Below, piece by piece: positions 1 to 8,778 of a stretch of 64,000 nucleotides of DNA (its first letter is position 1; each line of letters begins with the position of its first letter). The stretch is taken from NCBI GenBank assembly GCA_945888625.1, contig CAMDAH010000004.1, forward strand, positions 62,001 to 126,000, read 5' to 3'. Both the position numbers and the translations under genes were made by a program. Source of the DNA: Chryseobacterium gleum. Lineage in GTDB: Bacteria > Bacteroidota > Bacteroidia > Flavobacteriales_D > Crocinitomicaceae. The notes beneath the pieces are model-generated. The model saw only the letters and a list, made by a program, of their open reading frames with translations. It ran no database searches and was not told where the DNA came from.

Positions 1-2
1 TG

Positions 3-257
3 GCATCGCAAGAATATTTCGCTGCACTGGATGTAAAGAAAATTAAGGGACGCATCATAACGCCTGTTTTTAAAGAAAAACAAAACGGAACATTAAAAAT
101 GGTCATGATGTACGCCAAGAATGCGCGCGGTAAAATGGCTCGTTTTCTAATTCAAAATGAGTTAAGTGACATCAATGACCTGAAGAAATACAATATAGAC
201 GCTTATGCGTATGATCCCATCCATTCAACGGAAGACGAATGGTGTTTTGTGCGTTAA
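3..257 (+). CDS. yaaA: Peroxide stress protein YaaA (UPF0246), C-terminal part
   Basis: This open frame enters from before the window and encodes the last 84 residues of a protein, ending with TAA at 255-257. The fragment has the pattern of the YaaA/UPF0246 C-terminus: a GRIITPVFKE strand, then YAKNARGKMARF, then an acidic stretch and a final Phe-Val-Arg. YaaA proteins are small cytosolic DNA-binding proteins that lower free iron and oxidative DNA damage during peroxide stress. Its 3' end faces the minus-strand oxidoreductase, 12 bp away, so the two genes converge. The 5' end, start codon and promoter are outside the window. Confidence 0.85.
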   Translation, partial: ASQEYFAALDVKKIKGRIITPVFKEKQNGTLKMVMMYAKNARGKMARFLIQNELSDINDLKKYNIDAYAYDPIHSTEDEWCFVR

Positions 258-269
258 TGAACGTTCAAT

Positions 270-1397
270 TTAATCAATGAGTTCACTTAATTGCTGACCA
301 ACAGCCGCACCAATAGCGACACCCATTCCACCCATTCTTACCCCTGCATAAACATTTGGACTAATTTTTTTGATTATAGGTTGTTTAGATGCACCAATTC
401 CCATGATTCCAGACCAAGCGTAATCTATTTCGAATGATAAGTTGGGCAGAATGACGTCCTTTAAGAGCGTTTTAAGCACGGCTTGAATATTTTCAGTAGT
501 TTCAATTGCTGTAGTAGTTTCACCCGTAATATCAGTATTTCGTCCACCGCCGAGTAAAATTCTATTATTTATGGACCTGAAATAATAATATCCTTTATCC
601 ATATGGAAGGTACTATTCAAGGAGAGATTAGGAATTGGTTTTGTAATGATTACTTGAGCACGCGCAGGAACAACATCCTCATCGATGAGCTGAGAAGCAA
701 AACCATTGGAACAGATGATCAATCGGTCAGCTTTCATTTCGCCAATATTTAGATCAAGTAAAAGTACAAGTGCTGAAGATTCATAGCCTTGACATTCAAT
801 GCCAAATAAAATGGTAATGCCCAATTGAATCGCTTTTTGGTGTAATTGCTCAATTAGTTTTCCGGTATTTAAGCTACCTTCAAATTGATTGAAGTAGGCA
901 TGTTTAATTCCTTTAAAGCCAAATAGTTGTGTTATTTTTTTTTCTTCTGAAAAGGTATGCTTACTTTTAGTTATATGTTGTATCGAAGTATTGAGGTAAT
1001 TAATATAGGCAGTGTCTATTTCGGCCTCAGATGATATAATTAAGTCGTAAGATCCGCAGGGAAAATAATCAATTTTCTTTGGGTCTACCAATTCAAATAG
1101 TGTTTTCAAACCTTCATAACGCATATCAACTGTTTCCCAAACTTCGTTTGCTGGAATTGTTTTTAGATCTTCCTGTAATTCACTCGGACTACCAAAACAG
1201 GCAAATCCAGCATTCTTGGTACTCGCGCCACTTGGTAAATACCCTTTTTCGAGTACTAAAACTTTCCATTTAGGGTATTTACGCTTTATTGCTATGGCAG
1301 TGGATAAACCAACGATGCCAGCTCCTACAATTACTGCATCAAGTCCTTCGAAGTAAGTCGTTCTTTCCCAATAACTTAGTTGGTTTATAGGCAACAT
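270..1397 (-). CDS. FAD-dependent oxidoreductase (DAO family)
   Basis: The 375-residue cytosolic protein has an N-terminal Rossmann dinucleotide-binding loop, GAGIVG at about residues 25-30, followed by a VLEKG strand end, which is the FAD ribose-binding Glu of the D-amino-acid-oxidase/glycine-oxidase superfamily. A C-terminal GVRMGGMGVAIG segment near residue 355 is the usual second FAD contact. The motif PSGASTKNAGF after the Rossmann fold is typical of DadA/GlyOx/sarcosine-oxidase-like enzymes that oxidise amines with O2 or quinone. The substrate cannot be read from the sequence. The gene is monocistronic, convergent with yaaA and divergent from the secreted coiled-coil gene at 1492. Confidence 0.8.
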   Translation of the reverse strand: MLPINQLSYWERTTYFEGLDAVIVGAGIVGLSTAIAIKRKYPKWKVLVLEKGYLPSGASTKNAGFACFGSPSELQEDLKTIPANEVWETVDMRYEGLKTLFELVDPKKIDYFPCGSYDLIISSEAEIDTAYINYLNTSIQHITKSKHTFSEEKKITQLFGFKGIKHAYFNQFEGSLNTGKLIEQLHQKAIQLGITILFGIECQGYESSALVLLLDLNIGEMKADRLIICSNGFASQLIDEDVVPARAQVIITKPIPNLSLNSTFHMDKGYYYFRSINNRILLGGGRNTDITGETTTAIETTENIQAVLKTLLKDVILPNLSFEIDYAWSGIMGIGASKQPIIKKISPNVYAGVRMGGMGVAIGAAVGQQLSELID

Positions 1398-1461
1398 TTT
1401 TTTTATTATGTAATTATCCTCAAATTTGTACTTAACAAAGTTAATGAATTGTATTTCTTGT

Positions 1462-1469
1462 TAACTTTG
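1462..1469 (+). promoter_or_regulatory. Possible Bacteroidota -7 box upstream of 1492
   Basis: TAACTTTG fits the TAnnTTTG -7 consensus of Bacteroidota sigma-ABfr promoters and lies 22 bp before the ATG at 1492. No good TTTG -33 element is visible at the expected spacing, so this is a weak call. Confidence 0.3.
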
Positions 1470-1491
1470 AAAAAGCTAATTATTTAATTCG

Positions 1492-4188
1492 ATGAAAGTA
1501 CCAGTTTTGGTTTTTTTAGTATTGTTAATCGGGCGTTTCAATGCCCAAATGATTGATATTATCATTCCAGGTTCGGTTAATAACTATGAAACCAAGGCCA
1601 ATATTTTTGGATCGACGCTATATTTAGTTCAGGATGGTGTCACATTGTCAAAAACAATCACGAGTAGTACAGGTGAGTACAATATTACAGGAAAGGTGAA
1701 TAAAAACATCCCCTTTGAATTGATTATATCAAAGCCTAATTACATATCAAAAAAAGTTTATTTTGATTTTAAAACCATTACTTCGAATGGCAAAGACTTT
1801 AGTGTCCAAGCAGTCGCAGAACTTGTCGTGGAGTTATTTGCAGTAAAAAAAGGGGTGTCTATTGTAACAGCTGCCACCGACTATGCTGAGAAATTTACTT
1901 GGGATAACGATCAAAAAATTGCCGTACCCGACGAAAATTATAAAAAATTATCTGATGAAAAGATAATCAACTTCTACAAGGATGCGGAAAAAAATGCATT
2001 GGTATCCATATACATGAATAAAGCAACGGCTAGTGCAACAGCTAAAAACTATCAAAATGCTATTGCCTACAGCGACTCTGCTCTTATTTACAAGCAAAAT
2101 GATAGTACCATTCTTGTTAATAAAGTAGCCTATCAGAAAAACTTAGCAGAACAGGTAGCTGAGCAGAAAAAAATAGAGGACCTTGCTAAATTACTGTTGG
2201 ATGGAGAGGCGTTTATACAAGCCGATAAACTTACTGAGGCCTCTGCCAAGTTTAATGAGGTGCTAAAAAAAGATCCGACAAATAGCGAGGCTAAAAAACA
2301 ATTGGACAAAGTTGCTGCTTTAAATAAAACTCAAACCAGTTTGCTAAAGGATGCAAAAGAATTAGAAAAATTGAAAGCAAACGCAGCCAAACTTACAGTT
2401 GGTAATAAGTTTGCAGATGCCATTGTTGAATTAAATAAAGCGCTAAAACTTTCCATTTCTGCCAGTGAAAAAGCCATCGTTGAATCCAATATTAAAGAGT
2501 TGAAAGCCAAGGTAAAGTCAGTCGATGTTGAAAAGCAAATTTCGGAAGAATTAAAATTGGCAAAAAAATACGATGATACCAAAGACTATCAAAGCTCAAA
2601 ACTAAATTACGCAAAGATTGCGGGACTTTTAAGTTTATTGGATAATGTAAATGCTAAGAAACAAGAGCAAATTATTAATAAACAACAAGACGAGAGTTTA
2701 GGTAAGGCGTTTAAAACTGCCAATGAGTTGAATTCAAAGTTAGAATATGATAACGCAATCGCCTCTTACAAACTTGCCGAGGTGTTGATTAATTCCTTAC
2801 TTGATAATGTTCAGAAAAAAGCAAAGTTAGAAGAGGTTAAAATACACATCTCAGAGGTTGAGCAGAAAAAACGTGATAACCAAAAAATATATGCTGCTGC
2901 ACTTGCTAAGCTTGATTCAGCAATTGACAATGCTCCCGCCACACTAAAACTTGGAATGGAGTTATTGTCCAAGGATCCTTTGAAAAATAAGGCAAGCGAA
3001 AAGGAAGTTATCGCGCTTAAAATGCGACTCGAAGCGGTTAAGAAATATTTCGATCAAAAGAATTTGAAATTGAAGGTGGTTTGGAACAACAAAGATTCAA
3101 TTAAAGCAAATGCAGCCATTAACGAAATCTATAAGCAAGCCATCGATGCTAAGGTTGGTGTTAATGAATTAAAAAGTGTAAAGTTCTCTGTTGATTCATT
3201 AGGAAAGGTGTTAAAGTCAAAACAAACTAGTGCGCCTTTAGCAAACACTTCAGGTTTCCAGCTTGCAGCACCGGGAGTCCTATCCAGTTCTACTAATGCA
3301 TCTGCCTCATTTCAACAATTGGAATTTACACGAACAAGCCAAGAACGGGAAAATGAAAATTATTTAACGATCATCAAAAATGGTGTTGATGTAGAAAATT
3401 ATTTTCGAAATATGCAACAAGAGGTTACGCGTAATGAGGCTGCTCTTCAGGTTCAAAGCGCTGTAACTGCCATTGAAGTGTTACAAGACCAACAAAAAAA
3501 TGATGGGAATGTCAGGACAGCATCCATGAATGAGCGCATTCAGGAAAATGAAACAGTAATTAATAAGCGGGAATCTCTTTCACTTTCGATGCAAGAGGAT
3601 GCTGCGTTGAATATACAGAAAGATAAAAATAAATACGATGACTACCTTACTGCACAACAAAATAAGGTCGATAGCATCGCAAGTGCTGCCTCAAATAAGG
3701 TTCAGGTCGGTAAAAATGAACGCGATGTATTAAATTCGAACAACGCTTCCAGAAACGATTTGTCTGCAAGTGAGTTAGCAATAGTAAAAAAACAACTTGA
3801 TTCGGACAATTACATCAGGGATTCAATAAGCAAAGAGAAACAAGAACTTGCGGCAAAAGCACTTATTGCTCAAGCCAATTTTAAAGAGTCAACGGTTAGA
3901 AATCCAAATTTTATTCGTGATGAAAATGGCATTTGTTTTCCTTGGAATGAGCTATCAGAACGTGTATACGAAGTCAAAAATACAGCAGGTTTTGTAGTAT
4001 CCGTCATCGTTAGGCGAGTAGTGGTGGATCAATACGGTTTTGGGGTTGTTTTTGAGCATACCAGAAATGAAAGGGGAATTTCTTCCTTTACCTTAAATGG
4101 TTCCACGATTACCGAATTTATCTGGTTTAACCAATCATCGGGCAATGGCGTGCTCATCCCTAATCTAAAAGTGATTACCGCTTGCTAG
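1492..4188 (+). CDS. Secreted coiled-coil/TPR-like protein with CarboxypepD_reg-like N-terminus
   Basis: The 898-residue protein begins with a Sec signal peptide (hydrophobic VLVFLVLLIG, cleavage probably after FNA at about residue 18). Residues of roughly 30-100 look like a carboxypeptidase-regulatory-type beta-sandwich (GSTLYLVQDGVTLSKTITSS then GEYNITG). From about 150 to 560 it is Lys/Ala/Glu-rich helix with TPR-like pairs, then a Gln/Asn/Ser-rich coiled coil to about 800. The last 90 residues are a compact beta domain containing VYEVKNTAGFVVSVIVRR and ending in Cys. The whole plan (signal peptide, beta-sandwich, long coil, small terminal domain) suggests a periplasmic or outer-membrane-associated scaffold. 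I do not recognise a named family. Single gene with its own leader, 69 bp ahead of mpl. Confidence 0.6.
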   Translation: MKVPVLVFLVLLIGRFNAQMIDIIIPGSVNNYETKANIFGSTLYLVQDGVTLSKTITSSTGEYNITGKVNKNIPFELIISKPNYISKKVYFDFKTITSNGKDFSVQAVAELVVELFAVKKGVSIVTAATDYAEKFTWDNDQKIAVPDENYKKLSDEKIINFYKDAEKNALVSIYMNKATASATAKNYQNAIAYSDSALIYKQNDSTILVNKVAYQKNLAEQVAEQKKIEDLAKLLLDGEAFIQADKLTEASAKFNEVLKKDPTNSEAKKQLDKVAALNKTQTSLLKDAKELEKLKANAAKLTVGNKFADAIVELNKALKLSISASEKAIVESNIKELKAKVKSVDVEKQISEELKLAKKYDDTKDYQSSKLNYAKIAGLLSLLDNVNAKKQEQIINKQQDESLGKAFKTANELNSKLEYDNAIASYKLAEVLINSLLDNVQKKAKLEEVKIHISEVEQKKRDNQKIYAAALAKLDSAIDNAPATLKLGMELLSKDPLKNKASEKEVIALKMRLEAVKKYFDQKNLKLKVVWNNKDSIKANAAINEIYKQAIDAKVGVNELKSVKFSVDSLGKVLKSKQTSAPLANTSGFQLAAPGVLSSSTNASASFQQLEFTRTSQERENENYLTIIKNGVDVENYFRNMQQEVTRNEAALQVQSAVTAIEVLQDQQKNDGNVRTASMNERIQENETVINKRESLSLSMQEDAALNIQKDKNKYDDYLTAQQNKVDSIASAASNKVQVGKNERDVLNSNNASRNDLSASELAIVKKQLDSDNYIRDSISKEKQELAAKALIAQANFKESTVRNPNFIRDENGICFPWNELSERVYEVKNTAGFVVSVIVRRVVVDQYGFGVVFEHTRNERGISSFTLNGSTITEFIWFNQSSGNGVLIPNLKVITAC

Positions 4189-4206
4189 CTCTATTCAAGT
4201 GAAAAA

Positions 4207-4241
4207 TTTGTAATTCGTTTATTAACTTATTCTTATCTTTA
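4207..4241 (+). promoter_or_regulatory. Putative promoter of mpl
   Basis: TTTG at 4207-4210 and TATCTTTA at 4234-4241 are separated by 23 bp and sit 17 bp before the mpl ATG. This matches the TTTG / TAnnTTTG layout, with one mismatch at the last base of the -7 box. Confidence 0.4.
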
Positions 4242-4257
4242 TAATTAAAATAAGTTT

Positions 4258-5622
4258 ATGCGCCTACATTTCATTGCCATAGGGGGAAGTGCCATGCACA
4301 ATTTAGCAATTGCCCTCAGCAGAAAGGGATTTGAAATTACTGGTTCTGATGATGAAGTTTTCGAGCCCTCAAAATCTCGCCTCGAATTAGCAGGAATATT
4401 ACCTAAAAAAAATGGTTGGGATGCCGGATTTATTCATCCGAATCTGGATGCTGTCATTCTTGGGATGCATGCACGAGAAGATAATATTGAACTCCTAAAA
4501 GCCAAGGAGCTTGCCATTCCAATTTACTCTTACCCTGAATACTTATACGAACAGAGTAAGGAAAAAATAAGAATCGTAATAGGGGGTAGTCACGGAAAAA
4601 CAACCATTACGTCGATGCTTTTGCATGCCACTAGAAAATTTGGCGTGGCTGTTGATTACATGGTAGGGGCTCAATTGGAAGGTTACGATTGCATGGTAAA
4701 ACTCACTGAAGAAGCAAAATTTATGGTTTTGGAAGGCGACGAATACCTCAGTTCTCCTATTGATCGTCGACCGAAATTTCACCTGTATCACCCTAATGTT
4801 GCGCTGATAAGTGGTATCGCCTGGGATCACATAAATGTATTCCCAACATTTGAAAATTATTGCGAGCAATTTGATATTTTTTGTTCTCTTATTGTTGCTG
4901 GGGGTAAATTAATTTATAATTCGGAGGATAGTAATGTATTAGCTTTGGGTAATAAGTACGGACAGCACATGGAGGTAATCGGCTACTGTACGCCCATTTT
5001 TAAGCCTACTGACAAAGGGACTAATGTGGAAATTGAAGGGGTGAGCTATCCAATGCAGGTTTTTGGTGCACATAATCTTCAAAATTTAATGGGTGCCATG
5101 CGCCTCGCTGAGGCAGTAGGAATTGGAAATGTCGATTTTTTGCATGCGATGTCAGATTTTACAGGCGCAGGAAAACGCTTGCAAAAAGTAGCTGAACAAG
5201 CGGATTTTACTTTTTTTAAGGATTTTGCGCATTCACCGTCTAAATTAATGGCTACAACAAGCGCTATTAAACAGCAATATGAAAAACGTAAAGTTGTGGC
5301 GTGTATGGAATTGCATACATTTTCATCCTTAAAAAAGGAATTTTTACCACACTATAAAGATACCATGAAGGCTGCAGATATTGCCTTGGTTTATTTTAAT
5401 CCGGAGGTGGTAGCGCATAAAAAGTTAGCTCCAATAACGAAAGAAATGGTCGGAGATGCTTTTGGTGGTAATGTTATCGTTTTTGATGATAGTAACAGTT
5501 TTTTAACACATATTTATTCTCAAGAATGGAATAATTCAGTATTATTGCTCATGTCATCAGGTAATTTTGACGGTATCGATTACGAATTACTTGGGGAGGA
5601 GATAGTACAAAAATTGAATTAA
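4258..5622 (+). CDS. mpl: UDP-N-acetylmuramate:tripeptide ligase (Mpl family Mur ligase)
   Basis: The 454-residue cytosolic enzyme has the three-domain Mur ligase layout. The N-terminal UDP-binding Rossmann-like domain starts MRLHFIAIGGSAMHNLA, as in Mpl and MurC. The ATP P-loop is GGSHGKTT at about residues 109-116. The central domain contains LEGDEY and a conserved ISGIAWDHIN stretch, and the C-terminal domain has the FAHSP segment. Mpl recycles cell-wall tripeptide by ligating it to UDP-MurNAc, bypassing de novo synthesis. The length equals that of known Mpl. MurC is the main alternative, but the GSDDEVFEPS start and central LEGDEY favour Mpl. It is followed after one base by a class D beta-lactamase, so the two are almost certainly cotranscribed. 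Confidence 0.85.
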   Translation: MRLHFIAIGGSAMHNLAIALSRKGFEITGSDDEVFEPSKSRLELAGILPKKNGWDAGFIHPNLDAVILGMHAREDNIELLKAKELAIPIYSYPEYLYEQSKEKIRIVIGGSHGKTTITSMLLHATRKFGVAVDYMVGAQLEGYDCMVKLTEEAKFMVLEGDEYLSSPIDRRPKFHLYHPNVALISGIAWDHINVFPTFENYCEQFDIFCSLIVAGGKLIYNSEDSNVLALGNKYGQHMEVIGYCTPIFKPTDKGTNVEIEGVSYPMQVFGAHNLQNLMGAMRLAEAVGIGNVDFLHAMSDFTGAGKRLQKVAEQADFTFFKDFAHSPSKLMATTSAIKQQYEKRKVVACMELHTFSSLKKEFLPHYKDTMKAADIALVYFNPEVVAHKKLAPITKEMVGDAFGGNVIVFDDSNSFLTHIYSQEWNNSVLLLMSSGNFDGIDYELLGEEIVQKLN

Positions 5623-5623
5623 T

Positions 5624-6421
5624 ATGCTTAGATTTTGCATCGTATTTATTTTAATGCTGTTTTTGCATTCCATTGCCCTGACGCAATTTAATGCGAGGAA
5701 ATCGAAAGAATTGGATTTGTCCTTGTTTAAAAATAAAGATTATCAATTCTCGGTTCTTGTTTACGATGTGGAAGCTAATAGCTATTTGCATTACAACGAT
5801 TCTTTGATCAATATCGATTATACTCCTGCTTCCACGTTTAAAATTGCTAATACCATCATTGCTCTTGAAAATGGGGTTGTTGATAGCGCTAATTTTTTAA
5901 TGAAGTGGGACGGTATTAAACGTGAAAATGTCAATTGGAATGCTGATCAAACCTTAAATGAAGCGTTTAGGAATTCAACAGTTTGGTATTTTCAGGAACT
6001 TGCGAAAAAAGTTGGTTCCGATAAAATGCAGGCTGGACTTGAATTATTGAATTATGGAAACAAAGCCATCGGTGGCGAGATAGACCAATTTTGGTTAAAT
6101 GGAACGCTAAAAACGAGCATGTATGATCAAGTAAGGTTCCTAAGCAATCTAATTACAAGAAAATACAAGTTAGCTCCGTACACGTATGATTGCCTATTCC
6201 AAGTTATGAAATATAATCTTTCCTATCAATATGTGGTTTATTGTAAGTCTGGTTGGGGACAACAAGAATCGGAAGACATTGGGTGGTTAGTGGGTATGCT
6301 TATTAAAAATGGAAAGCAATATGCATTTGCTACGCTAATTACCACGAATGATTATAAAAAGTTTGACATGCAAAGCTTGAGGTATAAAATATCTAAAGCG
6401 GTTTTTGATGGCCTGAAGTAG
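5624..6421 (+). CDS. Class D (OXA-type) beta-lactamase family protein
   Basis: The 265-residue precursor has a signal peptide (MLRFCIVFILMLFLHSIALT). All class D serine beta-lactamase signatures are present: S70-T-F-K73 (nucleophile and the Lys that is carboxylated), S118-T-V120, Y144-G-N146, a Trp at 157 in the FWL segment (equivalent to W154 of OXA enzymes), and K208-S-G210 in place of the usual KTG. It should be a periplasmic enzyme able to hydrolyse penicillins and perhaps other beta-lactams. The gene starts one base after the mpl stop codon, linking it to peptidoglycan recycling. The 3' end overlaps the convergent DUF4199 gene by 29 bp. Actual substrate range is unknown; a BlaR-like sensor role is excluded because it lacks the membrane and protease part. 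Confidence 0.85.
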   Translation: MLRFCIVFILMLFLHSIALTQFNARKSKELDLSLFKNKDYQFSVLVYDVEANSYLHYNDSLINIDYTPASTFKIANTIIALENGVVDSANFLMKWDGIKRENVNWNADQTLNEAFRNSTVWYFQELAKKVGSDKMQAGLELLNYGNKAIGGEIDQFWLNGTLKTSMYDQVRFLSNLITRKYKLAPYTYDCLFQVMKYNLSYQYVVYCKSGWGQQESEDIGWLVGMLIKNGKQYAFATLITTNDYKKFDMQSLRYKISKAVFDGLK

Positions 6422-6962
6422 GACGAAAAACGACAAATCGATAAATTAATGCAATGACAAGGCTATTTAAGGTGGAATACATCAATAAAGCCAATAAGGA
6501 AATAACCATCGTGAATTTTGGACTAGTCCATTGCTTCGTTTGATTTATCCCCTCTTTTATTAGTTCTTCATCGGTTTTATTTTCAAGTGAAGGGTTTGAT
6601 TTTCTCAAGGTCTTCAACACTTCCTTATTTTGTAACGATTTGCTAGTCTGTTCAATTTGATGTTGGTTGTATTCCGGGTGTATGTAACTGTAAAACAGGA
6701 AAAGAAAAGAGCAAACTAACACAGCATGAGGCATTGCGGCAGTCATTCCTGTTTTAATGTCTAAAAGTAAGTTACTTTCGTTTCCTTGTTTCCTTTTCAC
6801 AATGTATAACCCAACGGAAACGGCGCTCGTTAGCAGAAACATGTTTAGAAAAACAAAGAGTTTTGGATTTCCGAATGTGAAAAAACCCAAAACGTAAGCA
6901 AAATATCGAACTAAAATCCAAATTAGTGCGGAAGATATTCCGATTAGAACAGGTATTTTCAT
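6393..6962 (-). CDS. DUF4199 family membrane protein
   Basis: The 189-residue protein has about four hydrophobic segments: two in the first 60 residues, one near 75-95 and one near 145-175. Between the third and the fourth lies a soluble, charged loop with QNKEVLKTLRKSNPSLEN. The layout and the loop are those of DUF4199, a Bacteroidota inner-membrane family without known function. It overlaps the 3' end of the beta-lactamase gene by 29 bp on the opposite strand. It begins one base after the rho stop codon, so it is probably read through from rho. Confidence 0.65.
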   Translation of the reverse strand: MKIPVLIGISSALIWILVRYFAYVLGFFTFGNPKLFVFLNMFLLTSAVSVGLYIVKRKQGNESNLLLDIKTGMTAAMPHAVLVCSFLFLFYSYIHPEYNQHQIEQTSKSLQNKEVLKTLRKSNPSLENKTDEELIKEGINQTKQWTSPKFTMVISLLALLMYSTLNSLVIALIYRFVVFRPTSGHQKPL

Positions 6963-6963
6963 C

Positions 6964-8673
6964 TTAACTGTTCATGGAAATCAAGAATTCTTCATTTGAA
7001 ATTGTATTTTCCATGTGTTGCTTTAAGAATTCCATGGCTTCAACGGGATTCATATCGGCAATAAATTTACGCATGACCCAAACACGTTGAAGAATTTCTT
7101 TACTCACTAGCAAGTCCTCTCGTCGCGTTCCTGATGCGGTAATGTCAATTGCAGGATAAATTCTTCGGTTGGAAATCTTGCGATCTAATTGCAATTCCAT
7201 ATTTCCAGTTCCCTTAAATTCCTCAAAGATTACCTCGTCCATTTTTGACCCTGTTTCTGTTAAGGCTGTTGCTATAATGGTTAAAGAACCTCCGTTCTCT
7301 ATTTTACGAGCAGATCCAAAGAATCTTTTCGGTTTGTGAAGTGCATTAGCATCTACACCTCCTGATAGTACTTTACCTGAGGCTGGCGAAACGGTGTTGT
7401 AAGCTCTAGCCAAACGTGTAATGGAATCGAGTAAAATACAAACATCGTGGCCACATTCAACCATCCGTTTTGCTTTTTCTAATACCATGTTCGCAACTTT
7501 CACATGTCTTTCTGCTGGTTCGTCAAAAGTTGAGGCAATTACCTCTGCTTTAACACTTCTAGCCATATCAGTTACCTCCTCAGGGCGCTCGTCAATCAGT
7601 AAAACGATTAAATAGGTTTCAGGATGATTCGCTGCAATTGCGTTTGCAACATCTTTCAATAACATGGTTTTACCAGTTTTCGGCTGCGCTACAATCATTC
7701 CACGTTGACCTTTCCCAATTGGAGCAAACAAATCCATTACACGGGTGGATAGTGTTTCTTGTGCATGCCCTGTTAATTTGAATTTTTCGTCTGGGAAAAG
7801 TGGGGTAAGGTATTGAAAAGGTACTCTGTCGCGAATGTAGGATGGGTGACGGCCATTTATGGATTCGACCTTTACCAATGGAAAAAACTTTTCTCCTTCG
7901 CGAGGTGGTCGAATTGTTCCTCTAACCGTGTCGCCTGTTTTTAATCCAAAAAGTTTAATTTGATTTTGAGAAACATAAATGTCGTCTGGTGATGGAAGGT
8001 AATTGTAGTCTGATGACCTTAAAAATCCGTAGCCGTCTTGGATTACTTCTAAAACGCCCTCGGCAGAAACAATTCCTACTAGATCATAATTTTCATCCAT
8101 CCGTCGTTGCTGCTCCCGATCGTGTTGCGATACATTGGATGAGTCTTGGTTGGGATTGGATTGCTGATTAGGTTGCTGATTGTTTGGATGCTTTTGGTTC
8201 GGATTTCTGTTTGGGCGTGGTAAATGTTCTTCCCTTGCCTCTTTATTTCCCGAGTTATTTTTGCTGGATGCATCAACAAGGGGATTTTCGTTGGCTTGCT
8301 CTTCGTCGCTAGTTGAGTTCGAAGGAACTATTACTTCTTCTTGCTCGGCAACTTTTTCAGTTGGTGCGTCTATTTCAAAAGACAAAGGTAATTGTTCACC
8401 TATTCGCGTTTTGTCTATTTTTGGCATAGAAAGAAAGGAGGATTCCTGGGCCTCTCCCGCTGATTTTCTTGGTCTCTTCTCCCTTGTTTTTATAACATCT
8501 GTATTTGATTCTTCAATCGCTAGGGGTATGGCCTCGGTAGCATTCGTCCCGTGACTAATTATTGCAGCAACAAGGGCTGCTTTTCTCAACGATTCAGTTG
8601 CCTCTAAATTGAGTGCTTTTGCAATAATGCGTAATTCGTTAAGCGATTTATTCTCTAACTCTTTTAAATCCAT
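6964..8673 (-). CDS. rho: Transcription termination factor Rho
   Basis: The 569-residue protein is longer than E. coli Rho (419). Residues 1-45 form the Rho_N helical domain, and residues about 200-275 the cold-shock RNA-binding domain ([19 protein letters not shown]). Then comes the RecA-like ATPase with Walker A AQPKTGKT at 329-336, Walker [17 protein letters not shown], and the Q- and R-loop regions ([21 protein letters not shown]). Rho is an RNA-dependent hexameric helicase that ends transcription. Between Rho_N and the cold-shock domain is a low-complexity acidic stretch (about 45-150) followed by an Asn/Gln/Pro-rich tract (about 154-189). Such disordered inserts are known in Bacteroidota Rho. 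Confidence 0.97.
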   Translation of the reverse strand: MDLKELENKSLNELRIIAKALNLEATESLRKAALVAAIISHGTNATEAIPLAIEESNTDVIKTREKRPRKSAGEAQESSFLSMPKIDKTRIGEQLPLSFEIDAPTEKVAEQEEVIVPSNSTSDEEQANENPLVDASSKNNSGNKEAREEHLPRPNRNPNQKHPNNQQPNQQSNPNQDSSNVSQHDREQQRRMDENYDLVGIVSAEGVLEVIQDGYGFLRSSDYNYLPSPDDIYVSQNQIKLFGLKTGDTVRGTIRPPREGEKFFPLVKVESINGRHPSYIRDRVPFQYLTPLFPDEKFKLTGHAQETLSTRVMDLFAPIGKGQRGMIVAQPKTGKTMLLKDVANAIAANHPETYLIVLLIDERPEEVTDMARSVKAEVIASTFDEPAERHVKVANMVLEKAKRMVECGHDVCILLDSITRLARAYNTVSPASGKVLSGGVDANALHKPKRFFGSARKIENGGSLTIIATALTETGSKMDEVIFEEFKGTGNMELQLDRKISNRRIYPAIDITASGTRREDLLVSKEILQRVWVMRKFIADMNPVEAMEFLKQHMENTISNEEFLISMNS

Positions 8674-8778
8674 GAAAATTGGTTGATTTGAATACTTTTT
8701 GTTTTAGGGGGATAGGACTTAGTCCTTAAATACGAATGCAAGTATATGAAATTTTTGTTACAAAATACAATTATTGTC

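Noticed and set aside
5624..6421. BlaR/MecR sensor or penicillin-binding protein
   Set aside because: Length and all class D motifs fit a free beta-lactamase, and no membrane or protease domain is attached.
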